From assembly GCF_943734655.1 (NCBI RefSeq), contig NC_071355.1:223881527-223945526 (forward strand): 64,000 bases of DNA, read 5' to 3'. The position numbers and the translations under genes were made by a program. The notes below the pieces were generated by a model. That model was not told where the DNA came from. It saw only the letters and a program-made list of their open reading frames with translations, and ran no database searches. The stretch is from Sabethes cyaneus (Eukaryota > Arthropoda > Insecta > Diptera > Culicidae). Positions 23,226 through 38,200 of this stretch are shown here, in pieces; the first letter of the stretch is position 1, and each line of letters starts with the position of its first letter.

Positions 23226-26200
23226 GTAAGTGCGCGCACATAGCACATTTAGCAACGGTTTGCCATACATTCCTTTCAGTTTATATAGTATTTTATCTTC
23301 GAAGATACATAAGTTTTATATTTTTTTATCAACTATTTAGGATACTTTTGCGATTATTTTAATTCACTCGTTAGCAGAAATATTCCTTAAACATTAAGCA
23401 AGAGTCTTCCGCAATATACTATCTACAAACGATATTTTTTATTTCATTAGTTTTCTGCTGGCATCTGCCCGCTACTTATTACGCTAATCATCGACGTTCG
23501 GGTTGACGACTTCACCCAAAACTTTAACCCAACCGACCGGTTTTAATTTCTAATGCGATAGAAAACGTGATCCAATGATTTTTCGTTCCGGAAAATTTGA
23601 CCGGCGTCGGTTGGAGACGTATGAAGAGGTCACGCTTACGCCACGCAGGCTGCGTGACGCAGCTGAACGAGGTCAACTTATAAACGAGAGTTGGAAATTA
23701 TGATTTGTTAACGTTTATTGGTGCGGAAGCCGGAATTGAAGGATTATTTTCCCCGGCTAGGCACAGCAGCGTTTTCGAAGTTGAAATCAGCGCTTCAGCA
23801 CGAGTTGGTTAGGAAAAAGTGTATATTTTTCAAGCGTGCATAAAAGCTCTGAAACCGAGTGATTTAAAGTTGAAAAAAATCTTTGCGAGCAACATACACT
23901 TTTAGTACTGAGTATTTTATATGCCGTTCAATGGCATGCCGTTTGCAGACTTTTTCTGAAGAAATAAAAATTTTACAGTTTCCTAATTGTACTATTGTCT
24001 GGTGGAGCACTGAAGATCTGCTATTTTACATGAGACTAAAGTAGTCATGGCTGGTTCTTACATTATCCAAACTAGAAGCCGACCCGAGTTTATTTATTTC
24101 GCTAAACCTGAGCCCAAATATCTTTTCTGTCAGACCGGAGCCCACCCAACACCCTACAAAAAATTCAAGCCAGGGCCCAACGTGTTTCCGTCAAATTTTA
24201 AATTTTAAGAACTGTCAAATTTTAACTAAAAAGTTAAAAATTCTACGAAATGGTTCACAGTCTTAAGACAGTTAGGTTGCTCCAGTTAGGTCCCTAAAGT
24301 GCTCAATGATTGACAAAGGCTCAAAACAATTGATGAAGGCGGCGAATATAAAACGGATTCAGCCCATACAGTTTTACCCCTGGTGGTATACTCTTATCCG
24401 TCAACCCATGGACATGACTACTGAACTGCTGACAGTGTTTATCTTTCTCAGTTTTCTACCTTTCAATACAACTCGGCACCAACTTTTCAAAAGGGCCTGT
24501 TCGTCCGTTGTGAAAGGCCCTACGTTGTGTTTTCGAATGTTCCTTCCTGGCCGCTGCCAATTTTAGTAAATTGTACTGGGCAATTAAGGTCTGACCGCAG
24601 TACAGGCGGCGTGTCCAAAACTTCAAACAGGGCAAATCTGCAAAATGTAAAAAAACCGAGTAAGGGTTGCTAGACTAGCATAAGGAAAGAAACCCTCACT
24701 CGGTTTATTTACATTTTGTAGATAGGCCCTTTGAAAAGTTGGTGCCGAATTTATTAATAAATTGCAGTGCTGAATGATTGCTCGTCTAACCTGTTAGTCA
24801 ATTTGCTTTTTCTTGACTGACTTTTAGGTCCCAAAGTTTTTGAAACTACCTGCTTTTTAAAATCAACCAAAACCCTAACGAAGTTTTACTTCGGAACAAT
24901 GTTTTTTTGTGTACTATTAGGGTAAAAACGTCTACAGTGAGACATTTTTTTCTAAAAAATTTTTTGATGGTAGCTATCAACGACTTCTAAAAAAATTTTT
25001 GATGGTAGCTATTCACTCCATTTGTAAGGTATATCCTTCTAGTTGTCTGAAAAAACGTTTCAGTCGTTTTGTTTATAAGCTAAATTAGTTACAATCACAA
25101 ATGTGAAGATGTAATTTCGTCTCACTGTTAACGAATATGTGGGAAGAGTGAGACAACGAGTATTGCGTACTGAGACACCTATTTGAAACCAATTTAAATC
25201 ATATTGTTGGATAATAAAGAATAGTTTAGAGGTCGTGCTGTTAATTGTGTCTATAAAGCATGCATTAATGTTGGGTATAATTGAAAATTCCGAATATTTT
25301 CACATATACATTTATACTCATACTAACAGATTTCCTGATCTCAGCTCTCACTCGGGGCTCCTTTGTCACACAGTCATTTGTGCATCCTATACTCCCCTTT
25401 TTGAAATAAAACAACTTGCATAATAGCTATCGCGCCTAATGCAAGAGAAACCCACCTTATTACTCATTTGAACGTTTCTCTCCCCTTTTAAGAGATCGTC
25501 TTCCTCTTTTTTTAATCTTCCGGTGCTGATTCTTTTATGCTGAAAAACATGTGTTTGACAAACGGCGTTTGATGAAGAACAGTCCAGAAGTTCCGGAGTT
25601 ATGGCGGAACATACATTCATACTCACGTTCCTCGTTCCTCTACATGTCGGTTCCTTCCCAGTCAGCTCCCCCTTTTGTCACGTAGCTAATTATGCATCGG
25701 TTTGCTCATTGAAAATCGCTATAATGGAAACAAAACAAAGGTTTATTTACCATATATTCTTCCTCGGAGGAACCCCCTTTTTTCTCAAAGTCAGTTGCAC
25801 AACTGCAATCGGTTTAAATACAAGAGAAACGCAACCCCTTTCACTTATTTAGATCTCTTTCCCCCTTGTTAGGGATTCCCTCCTTTTGTCAACTTTCCAG
25901 TGCTGATTCCGAAATGTCAAGGAACATTTGTGCCAAGTTTGATGAAGAAATGTCCACGCATTTCGGAGTTAAGGCCTCCCCCGCCGTTATTATCCCCCTT
26001 CTTTTGTCAACCCCCTGAGTTCTCATGCTAAGGAACATGTATGCCAATTCACGCTCACTTTTATATATAGAGTAAGGAGGGGCAAAAGTGCGATGGAGGT
26101 AAAAGTGGTTTATCGGTGCAGATTCCGAGTAAATTGACTATTTTGGCATGGATGGATGACTACTTTGACAGCTAAAATCTAACGTAAACTTTGGTGGTTT

Positions 26201-29200
26201 ACATAGCATAGTTGCTGAGTTACGTGCAAGTGTTATTTTAGGGCGGTTTTGATGTAATTTTTCATAATACGGCAAATACGACGTCAGCAGGATGATATTA
26301 CTTATTGAAAATTTGTAGCAGCGTTTCACATCATTCACATATCTCTTTTGAAAATGCGGTGAGACGAGTTTACAAAATATATTTCGCTTTTCCATAATTT
26401 GATCAAACCCCGTCAAACGCCTATGGGACAAAAGTGCGATTCAAGGACGGGGTAAAAGTACGAGTCTTAGGCACTATATTACAGATACTAGAACTGGAAG
26501 ATCTGCAGAAAACTGAGTGCTCTATTGATGCTGGATGAAGGAAAACACTGTCTATCCGCTGGTGTAACAAGAAAAAAACGTCTGGTAAAGTTTCGATCTG
26601 ACGGAGGTTGCAGCACGCCAGCGGAAAATAGGAAAGGTGCAAAGTTAGAATATTCCTTACCGAAACTTATCGCAGATTAAAGATATTATGGTTTTGTTAG
26701 CTACTGCTGTGCTAATTTCATGGATTCGAGCTTCGTACTTTTGCCCCGCGGTTTTCGTACTACCGTACCGTATCGAAATCCGTACACCTAAGAGCTAGAC
26801 AATTTTAAATGGTCAATATAAAATTATGATATTGTAATAAGCAATTCGTCATGTTTTCTTTTGACAGTATAATGCTTATTTTAACGTTATTTGGAATAAC
26901 AGGAAGCTAAAATTAATCCTAGTTATAAAAAATCGAGATCAAAATGTGCAGCTCTTGATTCAAAATCCGTACACTTTTTTATGCCTGATTCAAAATCCGT
27001 ACACCTGTGACTCAAAATCCGTACACTATGTTAAAAATCAATTAAAGTCCGCATAATTGTGAATCTAAATCCGTGTAAGCTTGATCGAAATGAGTTTAAA
27101 GTTTGTGGCTAAGTTGTTTTTCTTTATTTGACTAATTGCTTTATAAAACATGATTTTCTCGATAATTGACGCACTGTATTTTAGTCCTGCTCATCTAAGA
27201 GTCGTTCACACGCACAGTAGGAACGCTACAAGGAATCAATCTTTTTGTTTTTAAGCCAAATTATGGGTAATTGTTCATTTTCAAATATCAGGTAAAATAT
27301 CAGGTTTGGTACTGATTAAATATTGCCTCTATCCATGGGACCACCCACTTGTAACAAAACCTCGTTTGTGTTAAATGTTCTTATATTCTTTTCCTTGTGC
27401 CTCAGGAAATATTGGGCTTAGAAACAAACTTTTTTAGAATTTAGAGGAAATTAACTTCACTTATAAACAATATATAACAATTTTTCTTGCAAATTATACG
27501 GAAAGCTGAAAAATTGCAGAAGAGACTCCGGTATTTCGAGAGTACCAATTCAATTTAGTAGCTCTTATCGTAGTGACCGGAACTTAAATTGTCTCGATGC
27601 TTTATTAAAGGATTATCCACCATATATTATCGTAATTGCCATCTTCCAGTTTATCGACATATATTTAGCTTTAGTTATTTCCATTTTGTTTGGCAAAACA
27701 TAGAATAGAGTTGGATCGCTAAGGATACTGCACAGGTGTACGGATTTAGATTCAACTAGTAAAACTGAATCAAAATCCGTACAGTGCTAATTATGATGGA
27801 TAAATATTATTTCAATGCCATAATGAATGAAATTAAGCTGTAGAACGATAAACACCTATAGTTCAAATTGATTTTCGGGATTTTAAATAGGAAAATCACT
27901 TCAAGTACGCTTTACACTTCATTTTATTGGAAGTTATTTTCTTAGCAAATTGCTAACAACACAGCCAATTTAGAAGAAAATCTGATAGGCATTAACGTTT
28001 TAATTTTTACTACTTGTATTTGTTGGCCTACTACCTATATTTTGACATTGACGTAATGCTAATAAACCACGGGTCTAGGCCTATTATTAATATTTTGCAT
28101 TTAGACTGTTTAATACATATAATCAAGCAAATTGTATTAGGTGTACGGATTTCGAAGCTGTACGGATTTCGATACCGCAGGTATTGCCCCGCTAGTGGGG
28201 TAAAAGTGCGATTCGGCAGCTAATCAGAAAAATAAAGAATTTGTTTTGCATAACACTATTACCCCAGATGATTTATAGTTCAATGTGAAGATATTGAATT
28301 ATTGCATCGATATAAAATATAATTTATTGTTGTGCTTATTTATACCTCATGAAAATTGATGACAACTTCGCACTTATGCCCCTCCCTACTCTATATAGAT
28401 AAAGGAAAAATTCTGGACATCTGACTTTTAATTTACACTTCAGAATTCGCTTAAAATCAATCCCTATGAATTGATTTGCAATTGAACATTAAAAAAAATC
28501 AAAAAACAATGCTATGATGCTATGCTATGAATGTTATGTCTCAGTGTCACCCACATCTCTATGTCTCACCCTTACCAATAGGAATGTTTTATGGAAAATA
28601 GTGAACTAGCGGAGTTAGCGAACAATTCTATTGTCTTATTTTTTATATATTACTATAATTACTATGTGATGCCATTCAGTGATTTTAATTTTATTTTGAT
28701 GTGTATTTTGCTGTTGAAAAACACTTGAAAATGATTACAAAAGAGATTACTTCGACCCCCCCAAAACTGATTTTGGATTTTGAAAAATATATTAAAAATC
28801 AATAAATTTTTCTCAAACTACATTATGCGATGTATGTTCACAAACTTCACTTTCCATGAAAATATCATGCCTCTCGAATGTTTTATGACGTAGATATTGC
28901 TTTTCTATATCTCATGAGAATTGAAGAAAATTTCAAACGTCGCACTTATGACCTGCCCTACTCTATTAATGACAGTTGAGTGCCCGATCTTAGTCCACTT
29001 CCACCCCTCTTTTTGTTTTGCATGTTTATAATAAAATAAAAAAATCCTTTTTTGTTCATGGTGTGTGAGGATCAAAGAGACCTCAGTTTTTTATATTTTT
29101 TTCTAAAAAGCTGATGGAGACCTGTAGTACTATTTCTTTTCTGTAATCCTTACTATATTGCTTATTATTGGATGTGAGTTATAAAGGATCATGATAAAAG

Positions 29201-32200
29201 ACTCGCCGTAAACTCACCCTGCACGAATGTACTCAGTTGTATGAATAGTCGTCATATTACCGGATATTAAAAGCAAATATATGCCCCAATAAACAAAACA
29301 AGCGCACTTGAATTACCATCCTGCTATTCACAGGCAATGGACTTGCATGGAATGTGTAGATTTCCACTTGTTCCACTGTTTGCGACGGTAAGTACCGTCG
29401 CAACTCGAACGATGAAATTGAAAAAAAATGTATTTAAATATATGTTAAATTTAGTCGTTAGTTGCATAGATGAAATGAGGGATTGATTCAGCACTTTGCA
29501 GATTTAGACAGAATCACTATTGGTTTGTTTCCCAGGTGCAAAACCGTTTCGAGCAAGAATGACTCAGTCGTATTTCGGGAAAAAAATCAGGAAACATACA
29601 CAATGCTGTTCTAACCTCATGCTAGCGATCGTATAAGAGCAACATGGACACATGCACAATAACAAAAACCGGCTTTGAATGCAATTTTGCAGCAGCACGA
29701 ACTTCACATGCTTTATGCTTTTGAACATACACTGCAAATGTATGTATGTTTAATTATATATTTTTTCTCTTTTCAAGAAATAAAGAACTCGTACAAAAGT
29801 CGTAAGCATGCATAATACAGCGCCGCGCACGTGCCAAACACAACACTGATTAACAAAATTAGGAAAAATTGTCCTGTGGTCCAAATTTGGAGCAATAAAT
29901 GATTATATATATATATTTTTGATGATTGTGACGAGTCTGAGGTTTTCCCAGCACAATTTCACAAAAATACGATGGCGCCTCCATCGATTTCAGGAAGGTT
30001 ATAAATATCTATATTAAAATTTAAAATATTACTTTCGGAACCCCAGAAAGCACCAAAATTGTATAAACTATATAATTTTTTATTGCTTCGAATTTGGTCA
30101 ACTCTCGTAGACCACGCAGAGTTGAAGACATAACATCTAGCTAACACTACATCCCTTTTTCTGATTTACTAAATAGCAAAACAGCAAAAGACGCACTGAT
30201 TGCTTTTCGTTTCTGTTTTCTTATGCATATGTACAGGTTTAGATGCATTTTTTTGTACGTTTAATTACGTTTGCTTTCTAAAGTAACTATCTGTATGCAA
30301 ACCGTGACACAATATTATTATTTCAATATAAGTAGAGCTAAACACAACTAACTAGCTTCTGTTCACTAATATGCTCGGAAACAGTTGAAACCCGATAACC
30401 ATAAAATCTTAAATATATGTACTACAAATTTGTTGGTTATTTATCGCTTTCAGGTCCAGCTATCGCCGAAAACGGCGGAAGATGCGACGCGCTCAGTCGG
30501 CCGCAGAATTTAATGAACCACGTACGGAAATCCCGACTGCAGCCGTTAATAAGCGTATGTTGTTTAGGTGAGAATACAACACAACATGTGTGGTTTATTG
30601 AACAGATCGCAACGATTGATAGAGAAAATGTAATCCACTAACTATCTACTGTATTTTCTTTCATTTTTTTTTTCTTGCTTCCAGAGGTCGCTCGGTGAGC
30701 TCGGATCAGGATAACAATTCCGAATCAGAACATTCCGAACGGTCACCGTTGGTCAGCGCAAAGCTGGACTCACTGGCCAAGCTTCTCTTTAGTCGCAGCC
30801 TCCACCAGGATGGGACCAGCTCTGCATCGAAAGACAATGATTCGCCGACAAGGTTTCTATGAAATCTCATATACAATATATCTCTCCCTCTCTTGCATTG
30901 CTCTTTCGTATATGCATATAAATACGATCCGTAGTGAACCATTAAAAAAGTTTTCTTTATTGTTGGTTAATGTTCTGTACAAGCTGCATTTGAATGTAAT
31001 TTACACTCATGTTCACACTATATATATATACCCAAAAAAGTGCCATTTTCATTCATTCATTGTTTTTATTCACCTTATTCGGTCCGTTTCTTTCCGTTAC
31101 ATTTTTCTTCATTCAGCATTTGTTTTTCATATATTTTAAGGTTCCATTTACTTTCCTTCGATTAAAGTTAGACGTTACTTCTCACTTTCTAGATTTTATT
31201 GAATACAATTTACGCCTAGTTTCACTAATGCGCTAGAAATTAGCTGATGACATTAACAAACGCGCCTAAAATATAGTTTCGAAAAGAGAACATTGAAAAT
31301 GTTTCAACAGTTTTAGGGCACTTCGTTCCGTTTTCAATCAGATATCTCCAATTTGAATCAGGTGTTTTGTTTGTTGGGAATACAAGTAAGTACAAGTGCC
31401 ATGCCACACCATGCCATGTAATTGATTGAAAGATGTCAATAGTCAAACTATGGTTAATCACAGAACCAAACTATGGCTAATCATAGTGAACTATTATTCT
31501 TTGTCCTATAATCAACATTTTGAACAATTTAAATCCGTGCTCAAAAGCTAAAATTTAATAAATCACGGTCATCCAAAGCTGTCGACTGCATTAATAGCCT
31601 TCAGCTTTTTGTAAACCGAAGCGCTAAATTGATACTTTTGCAAATCATATTAAGTTTATCGCAAAAATTGACATAGCTTTTTATAGGACACAAAAATGTA
31701 AATAAAAATATTAGTAACGTCATAAAGTGGTGGCAATGCCAGTGTGATACAATGCGGTTTCATAGTAGTAGCAAAAACTTATTTGTGTTCCAGATGTTTT
31801 TTGTGTTTTTGATAAATTCCATTTGAACATTTCATTCCTGCACAGTTGGGAATGTGTTATAACGGGAAAACACTGCCGGTGAATTTCTCAGGCCAACGGC
31901 AGGCACTATAGAGGTCAAGAGCTGACTCTGTAAACTAATTGGAGAAAAATAAGTTTTCCGCAAACAACCGACAGCGCAAAGCAGAAGACAAAGCATTTAC
32001 ATTTTTTTCTGCTAGAAAAGCCATAGCCGTAAACATCTCAATGTTCTCTTTTCATTTCGTTTGGTACGTTTTGAAAGATTGCCATAGTTCTAGTTGTAGA
32101 TGATTCATATTTAATATTCTTAAAATTTAGTTTATTCCATTTACTTTTCCCATTGGCAGGAAAATTTCACTCCATAATTCAAAGCGAGTCAAAATTAATC

Positions 32201-35200
32201 AACAATAAGGATAACATTTTAACCGATAAGAACAAAATTACTGTATTAGGTAGAAATGGAAAATAAAGAACTATTAATCGAAATTGCAATTTAATTGACC
32301 ACCTATACATACCACGTGCTGGTAACAAAACAAAACCAAAAGTGACACAGCAGTTAATCGAATTAAACTACACTTGAAATAACACACGTTTCGAACATGG
32401 AGTGCATTTTCTTTAAAACTCCCAAAAACAATTTTCTGATTTTGTAAATGTTACACTTACATAGTTATAGCTCTGTTACATAATACTTTATTTCTATTTA
32501 ATATTGTGTTTTCTCTTCTCTAGAAACCATTATACTCCGTACATAAACAATTCACAATATTTTCATCGTTGTTGTTCCGAATTTATGGATATTTTCTCTC
32601 TGCACATACGTGGTAAACCATGAAACCCCATGAGGAGGCCCAATTTACTCTATACAGAATCGTTTTTGGTGTCCTTCGGAAGTCCTCGATTCACAAGTAT
32701 TATCAATATTTTTATATGCCTTCAAAATACATTTCCTTAAATTTCATTTTTCCGTCATATATAATGTCAACTTGTCAAGTATTGGGTACTGAACATCTAT
32801 GAAAGTTTTATTTTCCTTTATAATATAACCCACGATCGTTTCGTCGCAGTATTGTTAAATCAAAAAAATTTCTTTTAAATTTTGGTTCAGTTTTCTCGTT
32901 TCATGTATGTAAAACATTTCCCTCTTCTTTGCACAAACTGGATCAATGTCGTTCGTGGGTGTACTTTTTGTTTAATGTGGGCCCAGACCCCCTCGTTCTC
33001 AGTGCTTTCTCTTGTGGGCACCGAGTGTGTACGTTTGCGGTGAAAAGTTTTCTTCAATAAATGACTTTTTTTTCCTATATTTCATCTATTGTACAAAGCC
33101 AACAATTATTCACTTTTAGTAACATCTGTTGATGTATGTATATAAGTTTGAATTAACCTGTGTACAAATTGCGATACACAACTACGTAAGGAGCAACTAT
33201 TTGAAGGTGAATTTGAAATCTAGCAAAAGTAGTAGAGCGAGAGCTTTAGTACTTTCATTACGATTATTTTGCATAAAACATGCAATTTAGTTTTATATTT
33301 TACAAATGAAAAATAACCTGAATAGCCAAAAATACTTCAAATTATTTGTTTGGATCTTTCAAAGGGCTGCCGTTTATCTTTGAATATTGAATATTGGTTG
33401 GGCCACCTTTTGAAATTTGCTGTTCCAAAGGATTTCGGCAATCTAAATACATCGTTGTAAAGGTCTAAATACAAAATACATTTCAGGTAAACTATGAACC
33501 AATTGCTAGAAAAATAAAAAAGTTAGAGGGTTCAACGTAAAGAGCTAGCTTATTAAGAGTTAGGATTACGAAAAATTTTATTTTTTTTTTGAAAAAATGG
33601 TTTCTACTAACTTCTAGCAGCATAGAGCCGGGGTGGCTCTTGCCGTATCAAGGATTCCTCTACACTGGGCTACTCGTTGCCAATTGGTTAGGCGTCCCAA
33701 CACATGCAACTCGAATTCAACCTGGTCGAGCATATAGCACGTTGGGCCCTGCTATTCCTGGTGCCGGTGAAATTCTTGAAGAAAACGGATTTTAATGCAT
33801 AGTCATTGGGCTTCCATGGGGCATGGCCGGTCCTCCGTAGCCTTCTGACTTTCGCGAGATGCACGATGGGAATCTCTCCAGATAGTGTCTATAGCTCATG
33901 ATTTATATGCCTCCGCCACTCTTCGCCATTTGTACTCCGCCAAAAAAAGTCCAAATACATGAACTCATCAACCCCTTTAACTTTAACAGTGTCAATAGTC
34001 ACTGTCCGTGGAAGACGAACGTTGTTTTCTTTGAAGTCTTCTCCTACCATATATATTTGTTTTTCGACGCATTCCTTCTTCCATCTGTTTTCAGTATGGC
34101 GTAGATTTCCTCCGTCGTCCCAAGACCGCCCCCGAGTTTGTCTGCGAAGGTTAGAAGTTAGCTACTTTTGCTAAAGATCGGATCACATCTCCAATAGCGA
34201 TATTGAATAACATGCAAGGCAGTCCAGCCTTTTGCTGCAACCCTCTGCGCGATTCGAAGGGACTCGAGAGTTCCCCCGAGATACGTACGTTGCTCCAGGG
34301 AAGGTGTCCAGGAGTGATTAGTGGCGTCAGTTTGTTCGGAAAACCGTACTCGTGCATTATCTGTCATAGTCGTTCGCGCTCAACTGTATCGTACGCTGCC
34401 CTGAAATCTACGAAAATATGATACGTGGGCACGTTGTACTCCCGATATTTCTTGAAGATTTGTCGAAGAGTAAAAAATTTGATCTGTAGTAGCACGAGCC
34501 TCCATAAAACTCGCCTTATACTATGCTACGGTTTCTCTTGTTATCGGGGATAGACGACGTAACAAAACCCTGGTGTTGATTGTTGGTCAGCGTAATGCCG
34601 ATCGCCCTTTTTATAGATGAGATAAACCGCACCTTCCATCCATTCCTCCGGTAACTTCTCCTCCTTTCAAATCCTTGAAATTATCTAACGAGGTGCCGTT
34701 GCTAGTGGTTGTTTGTAATTCTTGCCAGGCGTCAGTCCTTTCCGGCGGCTCTATTAATCTTTAGCTGACTAATTTCTTGCCAGATCGGAAGCCTGAACGC
34801 TGTGATTGTTTGTTTTTACTGATACTGACTTTTTCGCGGTCAAACGTAAACTCTTTTTTTGATTGAAGCAGCGGAGCGTTTGGTGCGAAAAATGTTAGAC
34901 TGAATACTGGACAAGTTTCGATCTGCGGCTAAAAATATATTGGGTTTAGTTCGTGGCAGTGGGACTCCAACCCACAATTTCTCGATTAATACCCGAGTGC
35001 TAATCGAGAATTTGCGGGTTGGAGTCCCACTGCCACGAACTAAACCCAATATATTTTTAGCCGCAGATCGAAACTTGCCCAGTATTCAGTCTAACATTTT
35101 TCGCACCAAACGCTCCTCTGCTTTAATCAAAAAAGACGCTGTGATTGTTTATAGGCACTCCTAGGTTAACTTCCATTCTATGTCATGTCATATCGCCATT

Positions 35201-38200
35201 GAGATGCCCATCTAAAAAACTGCTTCCTCCTGTCCACCACATCGCGCTCGTTAATGTCCAGGTTTCCCAACTCTTTCCTCATATATCAGGCTACGGTGTG
35301 TATCCTTTACGAGATTTGTTCACCTTCTCATAGAACTTGTGCATTTCATTAGCCCGGAATAGTTGTTCAAGCTCTTCACGATTTCTATCCCCCTTCTTGC
35401 GCTTTTTCCCTCAGGATCGTGGTCAACTCATTTCGCGCTCGTCGACACTTGGCCAAATTCTCCCTCGTGGCAATGCTTAGATAATTTTTACAAGTTTTTT
35501 CCTCTCCATAGCTTGTAAACATTCCACACAAATATGTCGTTGATCACTCTCCAATCCTTCCGCGTTTGTTTCCTTAAAATCTCTTTATTACTGGTATTTC
35601 AGGTATTCAGGTAAACTCTATTTTCAGTCTGGCGTAGATTGCCTCGCCATCGCCAAATTCCTGGCTATGATATCAAAATCATCTGCAAAGCCTAGGAGTT
35701 GGCTACTCTTGGTGAACATCGTGCCTCTCGTTTCGATGCCCGCTCGTCGTATCACCGCCTCAACAGCGATATTAAATAGCATGCAGGATAAGCTGTCACC
35801 TTGTCTCAACTCCTGCTGCGTCTCGATCCAATGTAGCTGCGTCTCGATCCAATGTAGCTCTGATCAGTCGCGTCAGTTTATCTGAACAACCGGGTTCGTG
35901 CATTATCTGCCATAGCTGGTCTCGACTGACAGTATCGCATGCTGCTTTAAAATCAATAAAGATGTGATGCGTAGGCGCATTGTACTCCCGACATTTCTGC
36001 AAAATCCGACAGATGATGGTGAAAATCTGATCCGCAGTTGCGCAAGACCCAATGAAGCCCGCCAGGTAATTCCCTACGAAATCCCGTGGTATCGGTGACA
36101 GCCGGTGTAACAGGATCTGGGAGAGTACCTTGTAGGCGGTGTTACCCAGCGTTATGCAACGATAGTTGCAGCAATCGAGCCGCTCACCCTTTTTGCAGAT
36201 GGGACAAACCACTCCTTCCATTCATTCCTCCGATAGCTTCTCTTCCTCCCAAATTTTTGGAAATAACCCAGTGTGGAGCCGTTGTCAGCGTTTCACGGCA
36301 TGCTTATAAAGCTCTGCCAGCAGGTGATCCTTACCAGTGGCTTTATTGGTCTTCAGCAACCCGATTTCTCATTTGACTTCTTGGCGATCAGGTGTTGGGA
36401 CATTACCTAGGTTAACTTCCGTTTCGCCTGCTTCTGCAAATTCGCCATTGAGGTGTTCATCAAAGAACCACTTCCACCTGTCGACCACCTTGCGTTCATT
36501 TGTGATTAGATCCCTTTCCTCGTCTCTACAAAAGTTAGGTTTCGATGTGTAGTCCTAACGAGTTTTGTTCATCCCTTCTCGTAAAACTTGCGCGTGTCAT
36601 TACCTCAAAGTAGGTGTTCTCTGTCCTCCTTTTGGATTTCGTAGTCTTTGCAATGCCGAATGTTCCGACTCGAATTTCCTTGATTGTTCGTAATGTATTA
36701 GATTTAGTTAGGTTGCCTTACTAGGACCACGCTACCTGCCATCCTAGGTGTATTGATGGGACAGCACGTTTCTAAATTCAGCCGCCCGTTGCGGATCAGA
36801 CTCTGTTGTGAGCCGCTCCGAATTCAACTTCTCCTTCTCTGAATTCGAATCCAGTTATAAGTGGTTCCCATTATAGCTTGGTTCGATCAGCGGATCCCCC
36901 AGCTTAGGTTAAGGGGAATGGGAAGACGAGTCTAAAATATATGGTGTGCAACCATTGGCAAACGAATTAGATGTATGGTCATTGGTATTTTACTCTACAG
37001 GCTAGTTTGTATACATTCGTTGATCATAATTAAATAGAAGGCAAAATGGATAATAAAATTCAGTACTGATGTGCCTCATATAAGCAGTATAACCTACTAA
37101 ATTCAGGCCCTTCCAAATTGAGCACATGTTCGGCTTTCAGTATCGAGGGGCTTATTCCTGTTCAATAGTGTTAGAGGGATAGATTTGAGAAATGCATTCT
37201 TGAATTGCGATGTTTTTTGAATTTGGTTTTGCATAAACTATGTAACTTTTTAGACGAATTGATGTAAGTCGATTTGCAAAATTACAATGGAACACTCCCT
37301 TATGAATTATGATTGATGCCTGACATTTTGCTTCCTTATTTGCGATTATAATTTGCAACAGATTTTTTCCCCATTGCTATAGCATGCGAGGGGCAACAGC
37401 TTGTGTCGTCGTTGTCCTGTCGCTCCATCATAATTTCCGCACCGTTAATATAAATGAAGCAGCATTCAACTGAGTCATTTGCTTAAAAATGTCATCCGTC
37501 GGGCTGCAAGAAGGAGGGATGGAATTTCGTAGCTCGCTCTCTTCTTTTGTGTAAATTGGAAAGAAGAATACCCATAGTCTTGGCAGCATTGTTAAGCTTT
37601 GTTTACGTTACAGCTTTTCATAAGGAGCAAATTAAACCGGCCATTAATTAAACAAATGCTGTTGAAGCACGTTTAAATACATCTTGCGCTAATAAGTCTG
37701 CCTACGTTATTTGCTATTTGTAAACAAAAAGTATCAAAGAAGCAATCCGGACATGCAAACATTACCGATAAATATTGACATTGTTACACTATTTATATTA
37801 GATTGCTGGTACGTGCTGGTAATTTTACTTATGGGCCCTATTACAATGGACACTTATGAAGTCAGTTTCATTTCACCAAGTTGAAAGTTATTGTGATCAT
37901 TTATTTAAAATGAAAGATGAAAAATGAACCGCATCCATACCTACATTTGATTGAATTGAATTTGGTATCTTTTCTTCGACTGGGATGATCCGGCATATTG
38001 TTTGCGCACAACAATTTATTCACTCGCAATACAATAAGCCTTGCAAGGGCTCTACTCAGCAGATCGCACTAGACTCGGTCAATGGTCCTGTTTACCAGAA
38101 CCGGAGCGAATCCATCCCCAGAGTAACTGGGTCACGTTAAGCTATGTGACACCAATTTTCCCCCATCTCGTACTCGTTCACTCGTTCGCTTCATACAACC

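Noticed and set aside
34840..35164. Two near-identical proteins on opposite strands (MGLVRGSGTPT...)
   Set aside because: They are the two arms of one palindrome; no coding evidence.
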